64,000 nucleotides of DNA from Alicyclobacillus tolerans (GCF_001447355.1 NZ_JXBW01000003.1:186001-250000), one strand, 5' to 3'. Counted from the first letter of the stretch, positions 25,713 to 35,267 are shown. Translations and numbers: made by a program. Notes: a model not told the origin generated them from the sequence alone.

Positions 25713-26645
25713 CTAGACGTCATAGCTAACCCAGAATTTTGATGTCAAGAATAGAAACCCTGTACATATTGCTACAATGATCAGCAGAACTACCGCCATG
25801 GCAGCCGCATAGCCCATGTGGAAATACTGGAATCCTTGTTGATATAGATATAAAACATAAAACAGTGTCGAATTCATGGGACCGCCGTCGGTAATCACAT
25901 ATACTTGAGTGAATACCATAAAAGACGAAATTGTACCCATTAATAGATTAAAAAATATAATTGGCGATAACATGGGAAGAGTGATTCGCCTATACCTTTG
26001 CCACAGAGTTGCTCCATCAATGGTTGCAGCTTCATACAAATACGTCGGTATTTGCTTAAGTCCAGCCAAAAAAATCACCATCTCTGACCCAAACTGCCAG
26101 GCACTCAGCAAAACCAACACAATCAAGGCTGTCGCAGGGTTACCGAGCCAAACTGGGCCTTGAATACCGAAAATACGAAGCACAGCATTGATTGGGCCAT
26201 TTTGATCGAACAAGACTCTCCACCCTATGGATGCACCTACACTTCCCCCAACTAGAGACGGCAGGTAGATGAGGGCACGGTAAATTCCCATTCCACGGAC
26301 ATGTTTATTGACAAGTGTAGCCACAAAGAGCGCCGCCACTAACCGAACTGGTACTGAAACAAGAACATAAATCAAGGTAACACGTATCGAGGTCCAAAAA
26401 TTAGGATCCGATATAAGTTGTCTGAAATTTTGTAACCCCCCCCATCTTGGTTGGCTCAGAAGATCATAGTTCGTAAAGGCAAGGTAAATCGTGAATAGCA
26501 TCGAACCTGCGGTCAAAAGAATCATGCCTAAAAGCCAAGGTGTCATAAAAACGTAGGCTGGTCCGTTATGTTTTCTCTCCAGTCGAATTAATTTCTGGCC
26601 AGAGGTTCTGGCCGTTCTGACCGCATCTCCGACGGACAATCCCAT
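25713..26645 (-). CDS. carbohydrate ABC transporter permease, MalF type
   Basis: A 310-residue permease of the MalF/UgpA type with six transmembrane helices after a basic cytosolic N-terminus. The EAA motif is YEAATIDGATLWQRYRRITLPML. It lies 64 nt after the substrate-binding lipoprotein gene and 6 nt before the MalG-like permease. A run of eight G (26436-26443 on the plus strand as C) encodes WGGLQNF and is a possible slippage site. No nucleotide-binding subunit is present, so a shared MsmX-like ATPase elsewhere is inferred. Confidence 0.93.
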   Translation of the reverse strand: MGLSVGDAVRTARTSGQKLIRLERKHNGPAYVFMTPWLLGMILLTAGSMLFTIYLAFTNYDLLSQPRWGGLQNFRQLISDPNFWTSIRVTLIYVLVSVPVRLVAALFVATLVNKHVRGMGIYRALIYLPSLVGGSVGASIGWRVLFDQNGPINAVLRIFGIQGPVWLGNPATALIVLVLLSAWQFGSEMVIFLAGLKQIPTYLYEAATIDGATLWQRYRRITLPMLSPIIFFNLLMGTISSFMVFTQVYVITDGGPMNSTLFYVLYLYQQGFQYFHMGYAAAMAVVLLIIVAICTGFLFLTSKFWVSYDV

Positions 26646-26709
26646 TCAATTCCCTCCCGAAGGGCGGAAACTCACTCCGCCCTCGTTTTCCTACCAACAA
26701 GCAAATCCT

Positions 26710-28056
26710 TTAGCCCTGTTGTAGTATGGCATTTGCCTGTTGGATGAACTCTTGAGCTGCTTGATCCGGGGTAAGTTTCTTAAACGTTACCTCTTGACCT
26801 ATGTTCTCTAACAGATTTCCTAGTTGACTAGCGTTAGGTGGATCAAGCGGCACAACACTTGAGACCTTTTGAACCTTATCCATGAAATCGTCCTGTGTCT
26901 TAACCAACCCTCCGAACGCCTTTTCATCGGCAGCTCGGTTCTTTTGATTTGCCGTTACGCCACGATCGTTCTTGAAAATCTTTGAAACCTGTGGATCGTT
27001 CTCCAAGAAGTTAACCAATTTTTCAGCTGCAGCCGGATACTTTGTCTTCGACCAAATTGTCCAGTACATCGAAGGATGAAGAATGTTTGGCTTACTGGGT
27101 TGATTCCAATCAGGGAATATTGCTCGTTCAATCGGTTTCCCTAACAACTGCTCCATGTTGCCGTCTTGCCCAATGGATGCGTAAGTGAAGGCAACCTGTC
27201 CTTTTACAAACGGATTTGCTGTTGGATCGGTATGGTCCCACGCAGCATTGGCTTGCGCCGGTTCAACCCCACCTTTGTTCTGTAGATTAAGCCAATATGC
27301 AAACCAACCTGCGAGCGTTTTCTCAGACATTCCAATAGACTTGCCGTTTGAACTGTACATTGACTGACCGTGGGATCGTGCCCAATAGGCCAGCGGAGCA
27401 CCTTGCCAAATGTCGTCCGTGGACCCGTATACATTGGGTAATTTCTTGTGTACCTCGATCAAAATATTTGCAAACTGATCCCACGTATAACTCTTATTTG
27501 GATCAAAACTGATACCAGCCTTCTTTAAAATCGCCGGATTCACAATTTCGCAAAAAGTGTTCACCCCAACCGGTATTGCGTACAGCTTTCCTCCAACCTT
27601 ACCCATATTTACGGTTTCTGTGGACAATTGGGAAGTGTCTATCCCTGCCTTTGTTAAATTCATCAATGAACCGTTTGATACATACTGGTTCAAATACGAC
27701 GCGTCCATCTGCATGACGTCTGGTAACGTTCCACTTGCGGCCTGTGTCGCAAGTTTTGTCCAGTAGCTACTCCACGGTTCGTACTCGAGTGTCACATGGA
27801 TATAGGGATACTTTTTTTCAAACAACTGTATGGCTTGTTCAGTTAGTTGTGTTCTGAGTGGAGTAGTCCACCATGCAAAGGTGATATCCTCCTGTTGTAC
27901 AGAAGCGGCGGATGGCGAAGTCTTCGATGAGGCATACGTATCTTGGGAACCATGATTGGACTTTGCAGCGGAAGCAACACCACAACCAGATAAGGCTGCG
28001 GTGGAGACCAAGCTCACGCTTGCAATTAAAGTAAACGCCTTCATTTTCCCTCTCAC
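26710..28056 (-). CDS. sugar ABC transporter substrate-binding lipoprotein
   Basis: A 448-residue extracellular solute-binding protein, family 1. The signal peptide ends in lipobox LSGC near residue 26, so the mature protein is lipid-anchored. The mature part begins with a Ser-rich linker, then ITFAWWTTPLRTQLTEQAIQLFEKKYP and other MalE/UgpB-like blocks. GTG 28056 is chosen because AGGGGGGA lies about 6 nt upstream; ATG 28044 is an alternative and keeps the same signal. It is the first gene of the ABC operon, behind a promoter overlapped by an inverted repeat. Confidence 0.92.
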   Translation of the reverse strand: MRGKMKAFTLIASVSLVSTAALSGCGVASAAKSNHGSQDTYASSKTSPSAASVQQEDITFAWWTTPLRTQLTEQAIQLFEKKYPYIHVTLEYEPWSSYWTKLATQAASGTLPDVMQMDASYLNQYVSNGSLMNLTKAGIDTSQLSTETVNMGKVGGKLYAIPVGVNTFCEIVNPAILKKAGISFDPNKSYTWDQFANILIEVHKKLPNVYGSTDDIWQGAPLAYWARSHGQSMYSSNGKSIGMSEKTLAGWFAYWLNLQNKGGVEPAQANAAWDHTDPTANPFVKGQVAFTYASIGQDGNMEQLLGKPIERAIFPDWNQPSKPNILHPSMYWTIWSKTKYPAAAEKLVNFLENDPQVSKIFKNDRGVTANQKNRAADEKAFGGLVKTQDDFMDKVQKVSSVVPLDPPNASQLGNLLENIGQEVTFKKLTPDQAAQEFIQQANAILQQG

Positions 28057-28107
28057 AATAATCCCCCCTACATACTGTGCAAGACAATAATGGCTTTCCT
28101 CAGATAT

Positions 28108-28141
28108 CTTGTATACTAGCATTCAAATATACAAGTTGCAA
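28108..28141 (-). promoter_or_regulatory. promoter and overlapping inverted-repeat operator of the ABC cassette
   Basis: On the minus strand TTGCAA (28141-28136), 17 nt, TAGTAT (28118-28113). An inverted repeat CTTGTATA / TATACAAG (28108-28115 and 28128-28135) overlaps the spacer and -10, a position suited to repression. It lies about 50 nt upstream of the binding-protein start. Confidence 0.5.
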
Positions 28142-28184
28142 TAGCGCATTTACTTGATGAACGTGCCCCGCATTCCTTCAAAAC

Positions 28185-28237
28185 AAAAAAACACCCTGCA
28201 CTTCAAACCATGGTTTACCCCAAGGCCGAAGACAGGG
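28185..28237 (-). terminator. probable terminator after the SDR gene
   Basis: On the minus strand CCCTG (28237-28233) pairs with CAGGG (28198-28194) around an inner palindrome AAACCATGGTTT, followed by a T7 run. The outer stem is short. Confidence 0.4.
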
Positions 28238-28269
28238 ACGCTTTTTGAACAAAAAACTTGGTCCTTCGT

Positions 28270-29088
28270 TCAAAATCCGAAAATCGTCATGCCACCGTCC
28301 ACAAATAACGTCTGCCCTGTGACATAAGTCGATGCATCGGATGCAAAGAACACGACAGGGCCGACCAATTCGTGCAGTTCTCCGACCCTGCCTAAGGGCG
28401 TGCGCGCCAAAATGTCAGCCAAGTATTCGGGCTGATCGAGCAACTTGGCGGTTAGCGGCGTGCGAAAATACCAAGGACCGACGGCATTGACACGCACCTG
28501 ATACTTTCCCCATTCCATTGCGAGCACCTTGGTCATTTGCTGCAATCCGGCCTTCGCCGCAGCGTATACGACACCGGTACGCAAAGCCACGTGTCCCCCA
28601 ACCGAGGAGATATTGACGATACTTCCGATGCGCCGCTCGACCATGTGTTTACCAAACGCCTGGGCAGTAAAAAATGCACCTCGTAGGTCCGTGTCAATGA
28701 TGGTTTGCCAGGACTCCGGTGTCACGTCAAACGCGGACTCGCGAATGTTGACACCAGCGTTGTTGATTAGCACATCCACCGCCCCATCGGCAAGAACAGC
28801 CTCTGTCATGGCCCCAATGCTATCCACGTTGCGCAGATCGCACGCATAGGACGCCACACGCCCATCGGAGAACCGCGCAATGACCTCCTGCACTTCCGCC
28901 AACGCTTGTCGATCTCGTCCGACCAAAGCCACATCGGCGCCGCAAGCCGCAAGACCGATAGCCAAGGCACGCCCGATGCCACGGCTCGCTCCTGTTACAA
29001 CTACGCGCTTGCCACCGAGTGCAAACTGTGCTGTTCCCTGTAACAAACGCTGATCCTCTTGTAAGATGCCAGCAAGATGCCCGTCCAT
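28270..29088 (-). CDS. short-chain dehydrogenase/reductase
   Basis: A 272-residue classical SDR. NAD(P)-binding TGASRGIG at about residue 32, NNAG at about 110, catalytic Ser in NISSVGG and YAAAK, and C-terminal VTGQTLFVDGGM. Closest in style to gluconate 5-dehydrogenase or 3-oxoacyl reductase-like enzymes; the substrate is unknown. A longer frame begins at 29118, but ATG 29088 is preceded by GGGAGG at 8 nt. It lies 30 nt after the thioesterase gene. Confidence 0.88.
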   Translation of the reverse strand: MDGHLAGILQEDQRLLQGTAQFALGGKRVVVTGASRGIGRALAIGLAACGADVALVGRDRQALAEVQEVIARFSDGRVASYACDLRNVDSIGAMTEAVLADGAVDVLINNAGVNIRESAFDVTPESWQTIIDTDLRGAFFTAQAFGKHMVERRIGSIVNISSVGGHVALRTGVVYAAAKAGLQQMTKVLAMEWGKYQVRVNAVGPWYFRTPLTAKLLDQPEYLADILARTPLGRVGELHELVGPVVFFASDASTYVTGQTLFVDGGMTIFGF

Positions 29089-29118
29089 GAATGAAGCCTC
29101 CCAATCAGTCCTTGCCAC

Positions 29119-29544
29119 TTACTCCTGCGGCTTCCCGTCTTCCTGTCGTAAACGATTCTGCACAACCGCAACCGTGCAGCGAGAAATACAGACAAGCCGA
29201 TTCCGCTCATCGACGATCCGCACGTCCCACACCATCGATGTGGCACCACGATGCAAAGGTGTTGCAGTTGCCGTGACTGTCCCTTCACGAACGGAACGGA
29301 TATGATTCGCATTGATTTCCATACCGACAGCTGCCTTGTCTGGGGAGTTCAGATTCAACGCAGCAGCAAGACTTGCAGCAGACTCCGCCAGTGCTACACT
29401 GGCACCGCCGTGCAATAGACCCATCGGCTGATGCGTGCGTGCGTCCACAGGCATCGTCATAACAACGCGATCCGGCGATGCCTCCACAACCTCCATTCCC
29501 AGATGCGCCATTAATGTGTTTGGCAATGCGTCGCGTATATCCAT
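29119..29544 (-). CDS. PaaI-type hotdog thioesterase
   Basis: A 141-residue hotdog-fold acyl-CoA thioesterase of the PaaI/YbdB group. The active-site block is QPMGLLHGGASVALAES near residue 39, followed by VGMEINANHIRS. The substrate acyl group is not determinable. GAGGTG precedes ATG 29544 by 6 nt. The gene sits 2 nt after thrB, so it may belong to the threonine operon transcript, though its function is unrelated as far as known. Confidence 0.88.
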   Translation of the reverse strand: MDIRDALPNTLMAHLGMEVVEASPDRVVMTMPVDARTHQPMGLLHGGASVALAESAASLAAALNLNSPDKAAVGMEINANHIRSVREGTVTATATPLHRGATSMVWDVRIVDERNRLVCISRCTVAVVQNRLRQEDGKPQE

Positions 29545-29546
29545 AC

Positions 29547-30530
29547 TTACACCTCATTCACTGGGATTGCATCATTTTCTTCCATACCCCACTGCGGCAA
29601 TGTTTCTCCATACACGGGTTTCAAGACCAATGCGCGGCACGGTATTCCGACATTCCGCCAAGCCAAAGTCATCTCGTCTGCAACCGCTGTTGCGACTTCA
29701 GGTTTGCACCAAGCCAACAAGGTAGGACCTGCGCCACTGAGTGTCACGGCATAGGCCCCCGCGGCAACCGCCGCCCGTTCGACTTCGTCGGCTCCCGGTA
29801 CTAGCCGTTTGCGGTACGGCTCGTGAAACGTATCGACAATGCCTCCTCGCAACAAGTCGAGATCCGGCTTGGCGAGTGCAAGCATGAGCCGCGCACACTG
29901 TGCGACATTTTCGATCGCGTCGGCACGCCGATACGCGTCTGGCAAGACGCGCCTTGCCATCTCAGTGCTCAGTGCAAAGTCGGGCGTCGCCGCGACGAAA
30001 CGTAGATTGTCTGGAATCGGCACCGCCGTCGTCCGTAGCCCAGCGCGATCGTGGAACGCAAGCACACCACCGCCACACAGCGCCGGAGCCACGTTATCTG
30101 GGTGGCCTTCCATTTCCGTCGCCAACTCGAGAAGCCGTTCCCGCGTCAAAACGCTCTTCGGCACAAACCGAGCAAGTAATCCGTTGGCTAGTACAAGTCC
30201 ACCCACGATGGCCGACGCGCTTGATCCTAAGCCAGACGACACGGGAATCTGATTATCGAGATGAAGTGCAAATGACGGCAGGTCATCAAGCGCGACACCG
30301 GCAGCCGCCAGGGCGCCACGCAAGGATCGCATCACGACGTTGTCCGCCGTTTTGGGAAGCGAATCGGCAGACTCTCCGGTCACATGGATGGCAAAGGGAC
30401 GGTCAAGTGCGATCGTAAACGAATTATACAGCTGTAAAGCAAGCCCAAGGCAATCAAACCCCGGACCGAGGTTTGCCGAGGTCGCGGGTACGCGCACAGA
30501 TAGCGTCAGGCTCATGGATGACGAGCTCAT
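29547..30530 (-). CDS. thrB: homoserine kinase
   Basis: A 327-residue GHMP kinase that phosphorylates homoserine with ATP, the penultimate step of threonine synthesis. N-terminal [21 protein letters not shown] and ATP-binding [16 protein letters not shown] (about residue 96) are diagnostic. GGAGG lies 6 nt before ATG 30530. The start overlaps the thrC stop by 4 bp (ATGA), giving thrC-thrB coupling. The homoserine dehydrogenase gene hom, often first in this operon, is not in the window. Confidence 0.95.
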   Translation of the reverse strand: MSSSSMSLTLSVRVPATSANLGPGFDCLGLALQLYNSFTIALDRPFAIHVTGESADSLPKTADNVVMRSLRGALAAAGVALDDLPSFALHLDNQIPVSSGLGSSASAIVGGLVLANGLLARFVPKSVLTRERLLELATEMEGHPDNVAPALCGGGVLAFHDRAGLRTTAVPIPDNLRFVAATPDFALSTEMARRVLPDAYRRADAIENVAQCARLMLALAKPDLDLLRGGIVDTFHEPYRKRLVPGADEVERAAVAAGAYAVTLSGAGPTLLAWCKPEVATAVADEMTLAWRNVGIPCRALVLKPVYGETLPQWGMEENDAIPVNEV

Positions 30531-31600
30531 CGTGTGCCTCCGAGAGCTGCCATGACAGACTGGAGATCGCCATCCACCACTTCTGCCGTGTCACCGGCCA
30601 AGCGGATTGCGCTATCGGGATCTTTAAGGCCATTTCCGGTCAGCACGCAGACGATGGTTTCTCCTGGCGTGAGTGCACCTTGCCGATGCCGCTTCATCAG
30701 TCCAGCGACACTGGCGGCCGACGCCGGCTCAGCGAAGACGCCTTCCCTCGCGATCAGGCGATACGCACTCGCGATTTCGTCATCTGTGACAAAGTCGATC
30801 GCGCCACCTGACGTGTCGGCCGCATGCACCGCCTTGTCCCAGGAGGCTGGATTGCCAATGCGAATGGCCGTCGCGAACGTCTCAGGGCTGGTAATTGGCT
30901 CGCCGCGAACAATGGCTGCCGCACCTTCCGCCTCAAAACCGAACATGCGCGGCTTCGATTGCACGTGACCAGCGTTGTAATAGGCCTCAAAGCCCATCCA
31001 GTAGGCGCTGATGTTGCCCGCATTGCCAACGGGAATGTACAACGCATCTGGAGCGCGTCCAAGCACGTCGCATATTTCAAAAGCAGCCGTTTGTTGGCCC
31101 AGCAAGCGATAGGGGTTGATGGAGTTCACAATTTCCATGCCGAGCGGTTCTGCCACCTCGCGGACGATTTCGAGAGCGCGATCAAAATTGCCGCGAATCG
31201 CCACAATCCTCGCACCATACTGCACCGCCTGCGCCAATTTGCCGAGCGCCACATAACCGTGTGGAATGAGGATGACAGCCTGCATGCCTGCGCGAGCAGC
31301 ATAGGCAGCCGCAGAAGCCGATGTATTGCCTGTGCTAGCGCAGATCACCGTCTGCTTACCGGCTTCTTTTGCCTTTGCTACAGCCATCACCATTCCCCTA
31401 TCTTTAAACGATCCGGTTGGGTTGGCCCCTTCAAATTTCAAATAGACATGGCAGTCGAGCTGCTCGCTCAAAACCTCGGCGTAAATCAAGGGTGTATTGC
31501 CTTCGTGCAAAGTTAAACGCGGCGTCGACTCAGTCACCGGTAGAAACGACCGATACTGTGCCAGTAACCCTGGCCACCCGCGATATGTTTGTCCATCCAT
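30527..31600 (-). CDS. thrC: threonine synthase
   Basis: A 357-residue fold-type II PLP enzyme converting O-phosphohomoserine to threonine. The PLP Lys is in [10 protein letters not shown] near residue 66; [19 protein letters not shown] and the phosphate-binding [10 protein letters not shown] are intact. The length is that of the short Bacillus class. Start ATG 31600 follows AAAGGAG; a TTG two codons earlier is possible. Overlaps thrB by 4 bp. No T-box or other leader was recognised in the roughly 100 nt upstream. Confidence 0.95.
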   Translation of the reverse strand: MDGQTYRGWPGLLAQYRSFLPVTESTPRLTLHEGNTPLIYAEVLSEQLDCHVYLKFEGANPTGSFKDRGMVMAVAKAKEAGKQTVICASTGNTSASAAAYAARAGMQAVILIPHGYVALGKLAQAVQYGARIVAIRGNFDRALEIVREVAEPLGMEIVNSINPYRLLGQQTAAFEICDVLGRAPDALYIPVGNAGNISAYWMGFEAYYNAGHVQSKPRMFGFEAEGAAAIVRGEPITSPETFATAIRIGNPASWDKAVHAADTSGGAIDFVTDDEIASAYRLIAREGVFAEPASAASVAGLMKRHRQGALTPGETIVCVLTGNGLKDPDSAIRLAGDTAEVVDGDLQSVMAALGGTR

Positions 31601-31707
31601 GATCAATGTTCTCCTTTAGCAAAACAAATTCCTATTCCAGCCATCGACGTGATTGGTTGAGTCCTACGCACGGTTCAACCGAATTTTCATAGAAAACAGA
31701 CTTCCCG

Positions 31708-32652
31708 TCAATTGATTGTTTGATTTTCTTGAATATCGATAGGCCGTCGTGCATAATAGGTCGTCCCATGCGGGCCATCCCATACCTGTTCGCGCGAAGA
31801 TGCGATGGCCAACAGCCGCCGCATGGGCTCGTCCACCGGCTCCTGCGATAGGACAAACGTGTCATGGTGAATCGGCAGCAACCGTTGCGCTTGCGTCTCG
31901 ACGAACATGTCCCACGCTTGCTCCGGTGTACAATGAGCATTTTCAAACGGATACGGCGCATATGCGCCGATTGGAATGAGCGCCAATTGCGGTTCGAACT
32001 TGCGAACACTCGTGAAGTCGGTGCGCGCCGTATCGCCAGCAAAAAATACCGACCACGCATGGCGCCGAATCACGTAGCCTTGATATCCCATGTGCTGATT
32101 CCAAGGATAACGACTTCCCCAGTGTCTCACCGCTTGCGCTGTGATCTCAAGGCCACACTCGAGCGTCACCGACTCCGATGGAGCCAATTCGTGAATGCGC
32201 AACGGATGGTGGCGACGAACCAACCACCCAGTCCCCTCGGCCGTAACAACGACCGTCTTCGGCGATATAACTTTCCGCAAACTCGGGTGATCCAAATGAT
32301 CCATATGCGCATGGGAGAGTAGCACCACGTCAACAGGTGTACAGGCGCTCGGCTCAAGAGCCGGATCGACATGGCGTTTCGGACCGAAGGTCAGCCCGAG
32401 GATACGCACGCCAACTCGTCGGGAAAACACCGGATCGGTCAAAATGCGGATGCCGTCAATTTGCATCAACACCGTGGAATGGCCAATCCAAGTTACGTAC
32501 AGCCCTTCTGCTCCCCAATGCTCTGGCTGTGGACGCCTTCCTGCCGGACGTCTTTCTGGTTTTGGCCATGAGGACGTCGTTCGCCGATAGAGTATATAGA
32601 ACACACATGCTATGAACAAAATAAAACAAACGATCCCGATGATGATCCACAC
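31708..32652 (-). CDS. membrane-anchored MBL-fold hydrolase (NAPE-PLD/UlaG-like)
   Basis: A 314-residue metallo-beta-lactamase-fold protein. One N-terminal transmembrane helix (residues 2-22), a basic Pro/Arg linker, then VTWIGHSTVLMQIDGIRILTDP and metal motif SHAHMDHLD (about residue 114), with FFAGDTA and IGAY. This is the NAPE-PLD/RomA-like branch. N-acyl phosphatidylethanolamine or another lipid is a possible substrate. GTG start 32652 follows GGAGGA. Confidence 0.85.
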   Translation of the reverse strand: MWIIIGIVCFILFIACVFYILYRRTTSSWPKPERRPAGRRPQPEHWGAEGLYVTWIGHSTVLMQIDGIRILTDPVFSRRVGVRILGLTFGPKRHVDPALEPSACTPVDVVLLSHAHMDHLDHPSLRKVISPKTVVVTAEGTGWLVRRHHPLRIHELAPSESVTLECGLEITAQAVRHWGSRYPWNQHMGYQGYVIRRHAWSVFFAGDTARTDFTSVRKFEPQLALIPIGAYAPYPFENAHCTPEQAWDMFVETQAQRLLPIHHDTFVLSQEPVDEPMRRLLAIASSREQVWDGPHGTTYYARRPIDIQENQTIN

Positions 32653-32697
32653 GATGTCCGTTCCTCCGACCTCCTACGGCACCTCCAACCAGGCGAC

Positions 32698-33987
32698 TTA
32701 ACCCGCCGCCTGGTTGGGGAGAATGAGGCTTACGACGCGACTTTCCTCACGCAAATGTTCGTCGAGCCGCCGGTTGGCGTCGGCTAAGGACAAACTCGTC
32801 AATGCGTCTACCGTATCTAAAAATGAAGCGCCGCGCAGGCGATAGGTGAGGTACGTCTTTGCCAAGTACGCGTTTTGATCAAGACTCATAATAAATCGAC
32901 CAATCGCCTTTTTGCGTGCGCGTTCAAAAGCATCCGCGTCGATGCCCCTGTTGCGGGTATCAGCCACGTAGCGAGCGATCCGATCCGCCAAAGCATACGG
33001 ATCGGGTGAATTCCCCCCCCCCACCGTATAGCCGTAATGCTCGGTCAGTTCATATTCCCACGAAAACCCTTTGTCGATGAGCCCTGCATCCAGTAGCTCT
33101 GTGTAAATGGAACTCGTCTTCCCAAATAAAACATCGAGCAACACACCCGTCAACATCTCTTGATGCAGCAAATCTCGCCCGTTGGAAGTCCCATGTGGCT
33201 CTTTCCAGCCGATCAGGCAACGGGGCTGCGTGACGCTTAGATGAACTTCTTGTCGAGGCGACCCTGGCTTTTCCGGCTCCGATGGATAAACCCGTTCGAT
33301 GACTGGTGCCTTACCAAACGTCTTCCGCGATTGATTCTGCTCGATCCACTCCAGCATTTCCTTCGCATCGAAGCCACCGACAACGACGAGAACCATGTTC
33401 GACGGATGATAAAACGTGCTATAGCAATCGAGCAAATCAGACTTTGTAATTTCATAAATCGACTCTACGCTGCCTGCGATGTCAATCCTGACGGGATGTT
33501 TCTGATACATGGCGGCCAATAATTCCATAAACGCACGCCGATCCGGGTTATCATCCCCCATACGGATTTCCTGCGCGATAATGCCTTTTTCTTTTTCGAC
33601 GTTCTCGTCCGTTAGATAAATTCGCTGAACAAAATCAAGCAGGATGTTCAGATTGTCCTTGACGTCGGAGGTACAGGAGAAGTAATACGCCGTCTCATCA
33701 AACGTCGTAAACGCATTGACGGAGGCGCCATGCGCGGCGAACTGGGCAAAGACGTCGACATGCTCGTCCTCAAACATCTTGTGTTCCAGAAAATGAGCGA
33801 TACCGTCCGGCACCCGGCGCCTTTTGCCATCTATGACAAACTCATTGTCTATGGAGCCGTATTTGGTCGCAAACATGGCAAACGTCTGGTGAAAGTTTGG
33901 CTTTGGCATGAGGCAGACCTCAAGGCCGTTGGCGAGCTTGTGTTCTGTAACCGTAAGCTTAAGGAGATCGGCCTGCTTGCTCATCAT
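32698..33987 (-). CDS. M16-family peptidase, YmfH-like (EF-P modification-associated type)
   Basis: A 429-residue M16 zinc peptidase-like protein. The inverted zinc motif HFLEH with following Glu is at about residues 65-69 in GIAHFLEHKMFE, so this is the catalytic partner. It matches YmfH, which together with YmfF is annotated as EF-P 5-aminopentanol modification-associated. It overlaps ymfF by 4 bp. A run of ten G, at plus positions 33013-33022 as C, encodes VGGG and could slip. Length is normal. Confidence 0.88.
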   Translation of the reverse strand: MMSKQADLLKLTVTEHKLANGLEVCLMPKPNFHQTFAMFATKYGSIDNEFVIDGKRRRVPDGIAHFLEHKMFEDEHVDVFAQFAAHGASVNAFTTFDETAYYFSCTSDVKDNLNILLDFVQRIYLTDENVEKEKGIIAQEIRMGDDNPDRRAFMELLAAMYQKHPVRIDIAGSVESIYEITKSDLLDCYSTFYHPSNMVLVVVGGFDAKEMLEWIEQNQSRKTFGKAPVIERVYPSEPEKPGSPRQEVHLSVTQPRCLIGWKEPHGTSNGRDLLHQEMLTGVLLDVLFGKTSSIYTELLDAGLIDKGFSWEYELTEHYGYTVGGGNSPDPYALADRIARYVADTRNRGIDADAFERARKKAIGRFIMSLDQNAYLAKTYLTYRLRGASFLDTVDALTSLSLADANRRLDEHLREESRVVSLILPNQAAG

Positions 33988-35267
33988 GCCTCATCCTTTC
34001 GCGTGAGGAAGTACAACGTACTCATTTCAATAGCCTGTGCTACTTTTGTAATATCATCGCGTGTGACGCGTTCGAGATCGGTCAAAAGCTCATCGATGTC
34101 ACGCTGGCGTCCACACATAATCCCCTGATGATGCCAATTCGCAAGTGCCGCTGGTTGATCCAACAAGACGGTATATTGATTGCGCAGACTTCGGTATGTG
34201 TATTCCAACTCCTCGTCGGCAATTTTCCCGTCGCGCAGATCGTTCAGCTGTTGTTCGATGATGGTCAACGCCTGTTCACGCTTTTCTGGGCTAATGCCTG
34301 TCATCACGGCGAGCATTCCTGTTGCCTGATCTACGTGCGACCAGACAGTGTAGGCTAAAGAATGACGCTCGCGAACATGAATGAACAGTTTGGAGTGTGC
34401 AAAACCGCCGAACACACCATTCATCATCAATAGCGCTGGATACTCTGGGTCTGCGTAGCCAACACCGGTTATATATGCGAGATCGAGTTGACTTTGATGG
34501 ATGTCATCATACTCGGTGACCTCGCGAACAGAACGGCTCTCCGGTCGTGGAAGCACTTCCCGTTCGACAGGAACTGCCGATCCACCTATCATCTTTTCGG
34601 TCAACCGTTGTAACAGTGCCGCTCCAACCGACTGAAGGTCGTCGAACGGACCCACAATATAAGCATGCGCTTCGGCATTTTGTAAGAGTTCTTCATAGGC
34701 TCTGAACAATTGACTGGCGTTTAGTTTTGGTAAATCCTCCACAAAGCCGAGGCGCGGCAATGCCGCCGGTGTACCTTCACAGGCGATGGCAAAGCATCGT
34801 TGCAAGGCGAAGCTCATTTTTTCATCGCGCGCCGCCTCGATTCGCCGACGGTGCAAGTCGAGTTCCCGACGTACGAGAGCATCATCAAAGCAGCCATGTC
34901 CCTCAGTGTGATCAAAGAGCACATCGCAAAGCAGGTCGAGCGCTCGTTCGACCAACGAGTCTTCCGCGACAAACGAAACGTCCGGAATACTTGCACTAAC
35001 CTCAAGGATATGATAACCTCCACGTTTGCCTAGCGAGGTTCGTACGCTGGCTCCGTAAAGATTATCGCATGCAGTCGTCAAGCTGCGGGTCGAAGGCAAC
35101 TTATCGGTGCCATTCATCCACATATGTGGCAATAAAGCATAAGGGGTCACGTGCTGTCTATCCATGCGAACATGTAGACGTATGCTTACTTCTTTGGTAC
35201 GAAATCCGGCATGAGGCAGTATGTGTACGTGGCAACGCCCAGCGGATAGCGTTTGAAACGACTCCAC
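33984..35267 (-). CDS. M16-like protein lacking the zinc motif, YmfF-like
   Basis: A 427-residue M16-fold protein without HXXEH, therefore probably the non-catalytic partner of the YmfH-like peptidase next to it. The C-terminal M16 block GVFGGFAHSKLFIHVRERHSLAYTVWSHVDQATGML is conserved and binds substrate in the family. YmfF/YmfH pairs are genetically linked to EF-P Lys 5-aminopentanolylation in B. subtilis. GTG start 35267 behind GGGAG. It follows an MFS gene, the same order as around ymfD-ymfF-ymfH in Bacillus. Confidence 0.87.
   Translation of the reverse strand: MESFQTLSAGRCHVHILPHAGFRTKEVSIRLHVRMDRQHVTPYALLPHMWMNGTDKLPSTRSLTTACDNLYGASVRTSLGKRGGYHILEVSASIPDVSFVAEDSLVERALDLLCDVLFDHTEGHGCFDDALVRRELDLHRRRIEAARDEKMSFALQRCFAIACEGTPAALPRLGFVEDLPKLNASQLFRAYEELLQNAEAHAYIVGPFDDLQSVGAALLQRLTEKMIGGSAVPVEREVLPRPESRSVREVTEYDDIHQSQLDLAYITGVGYADPEYPALLMMNGVFGGFAHSKLFIHVRERHSLAYTVWSHVDQATGMLAVMTGISPEKREQALTIIEQQLNDLRDGKIADEELEYTYRSLRNQYTVLLDQPAALANWHHQGIMCGRQRDIDELLTDLERVTRDDITKVAQAIEMSTLYFLTRKDEA

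Noticed and set aside
28185-28237. T-box or other riboswitch upstream of the ABC cassette
   Set aside because: No conserved riboswitch elements; the hairpin faces the other way and fits a terminator of the SDR gene.
30824-31516. A 230-codon plus-strand frame
   Set aside because: Antisense to thrC, no ribosome site and no domain.
33001-33030. Frameshift at the C10 run
   Set aside because: The reading frame continues normally through the M16 protein on both sides.
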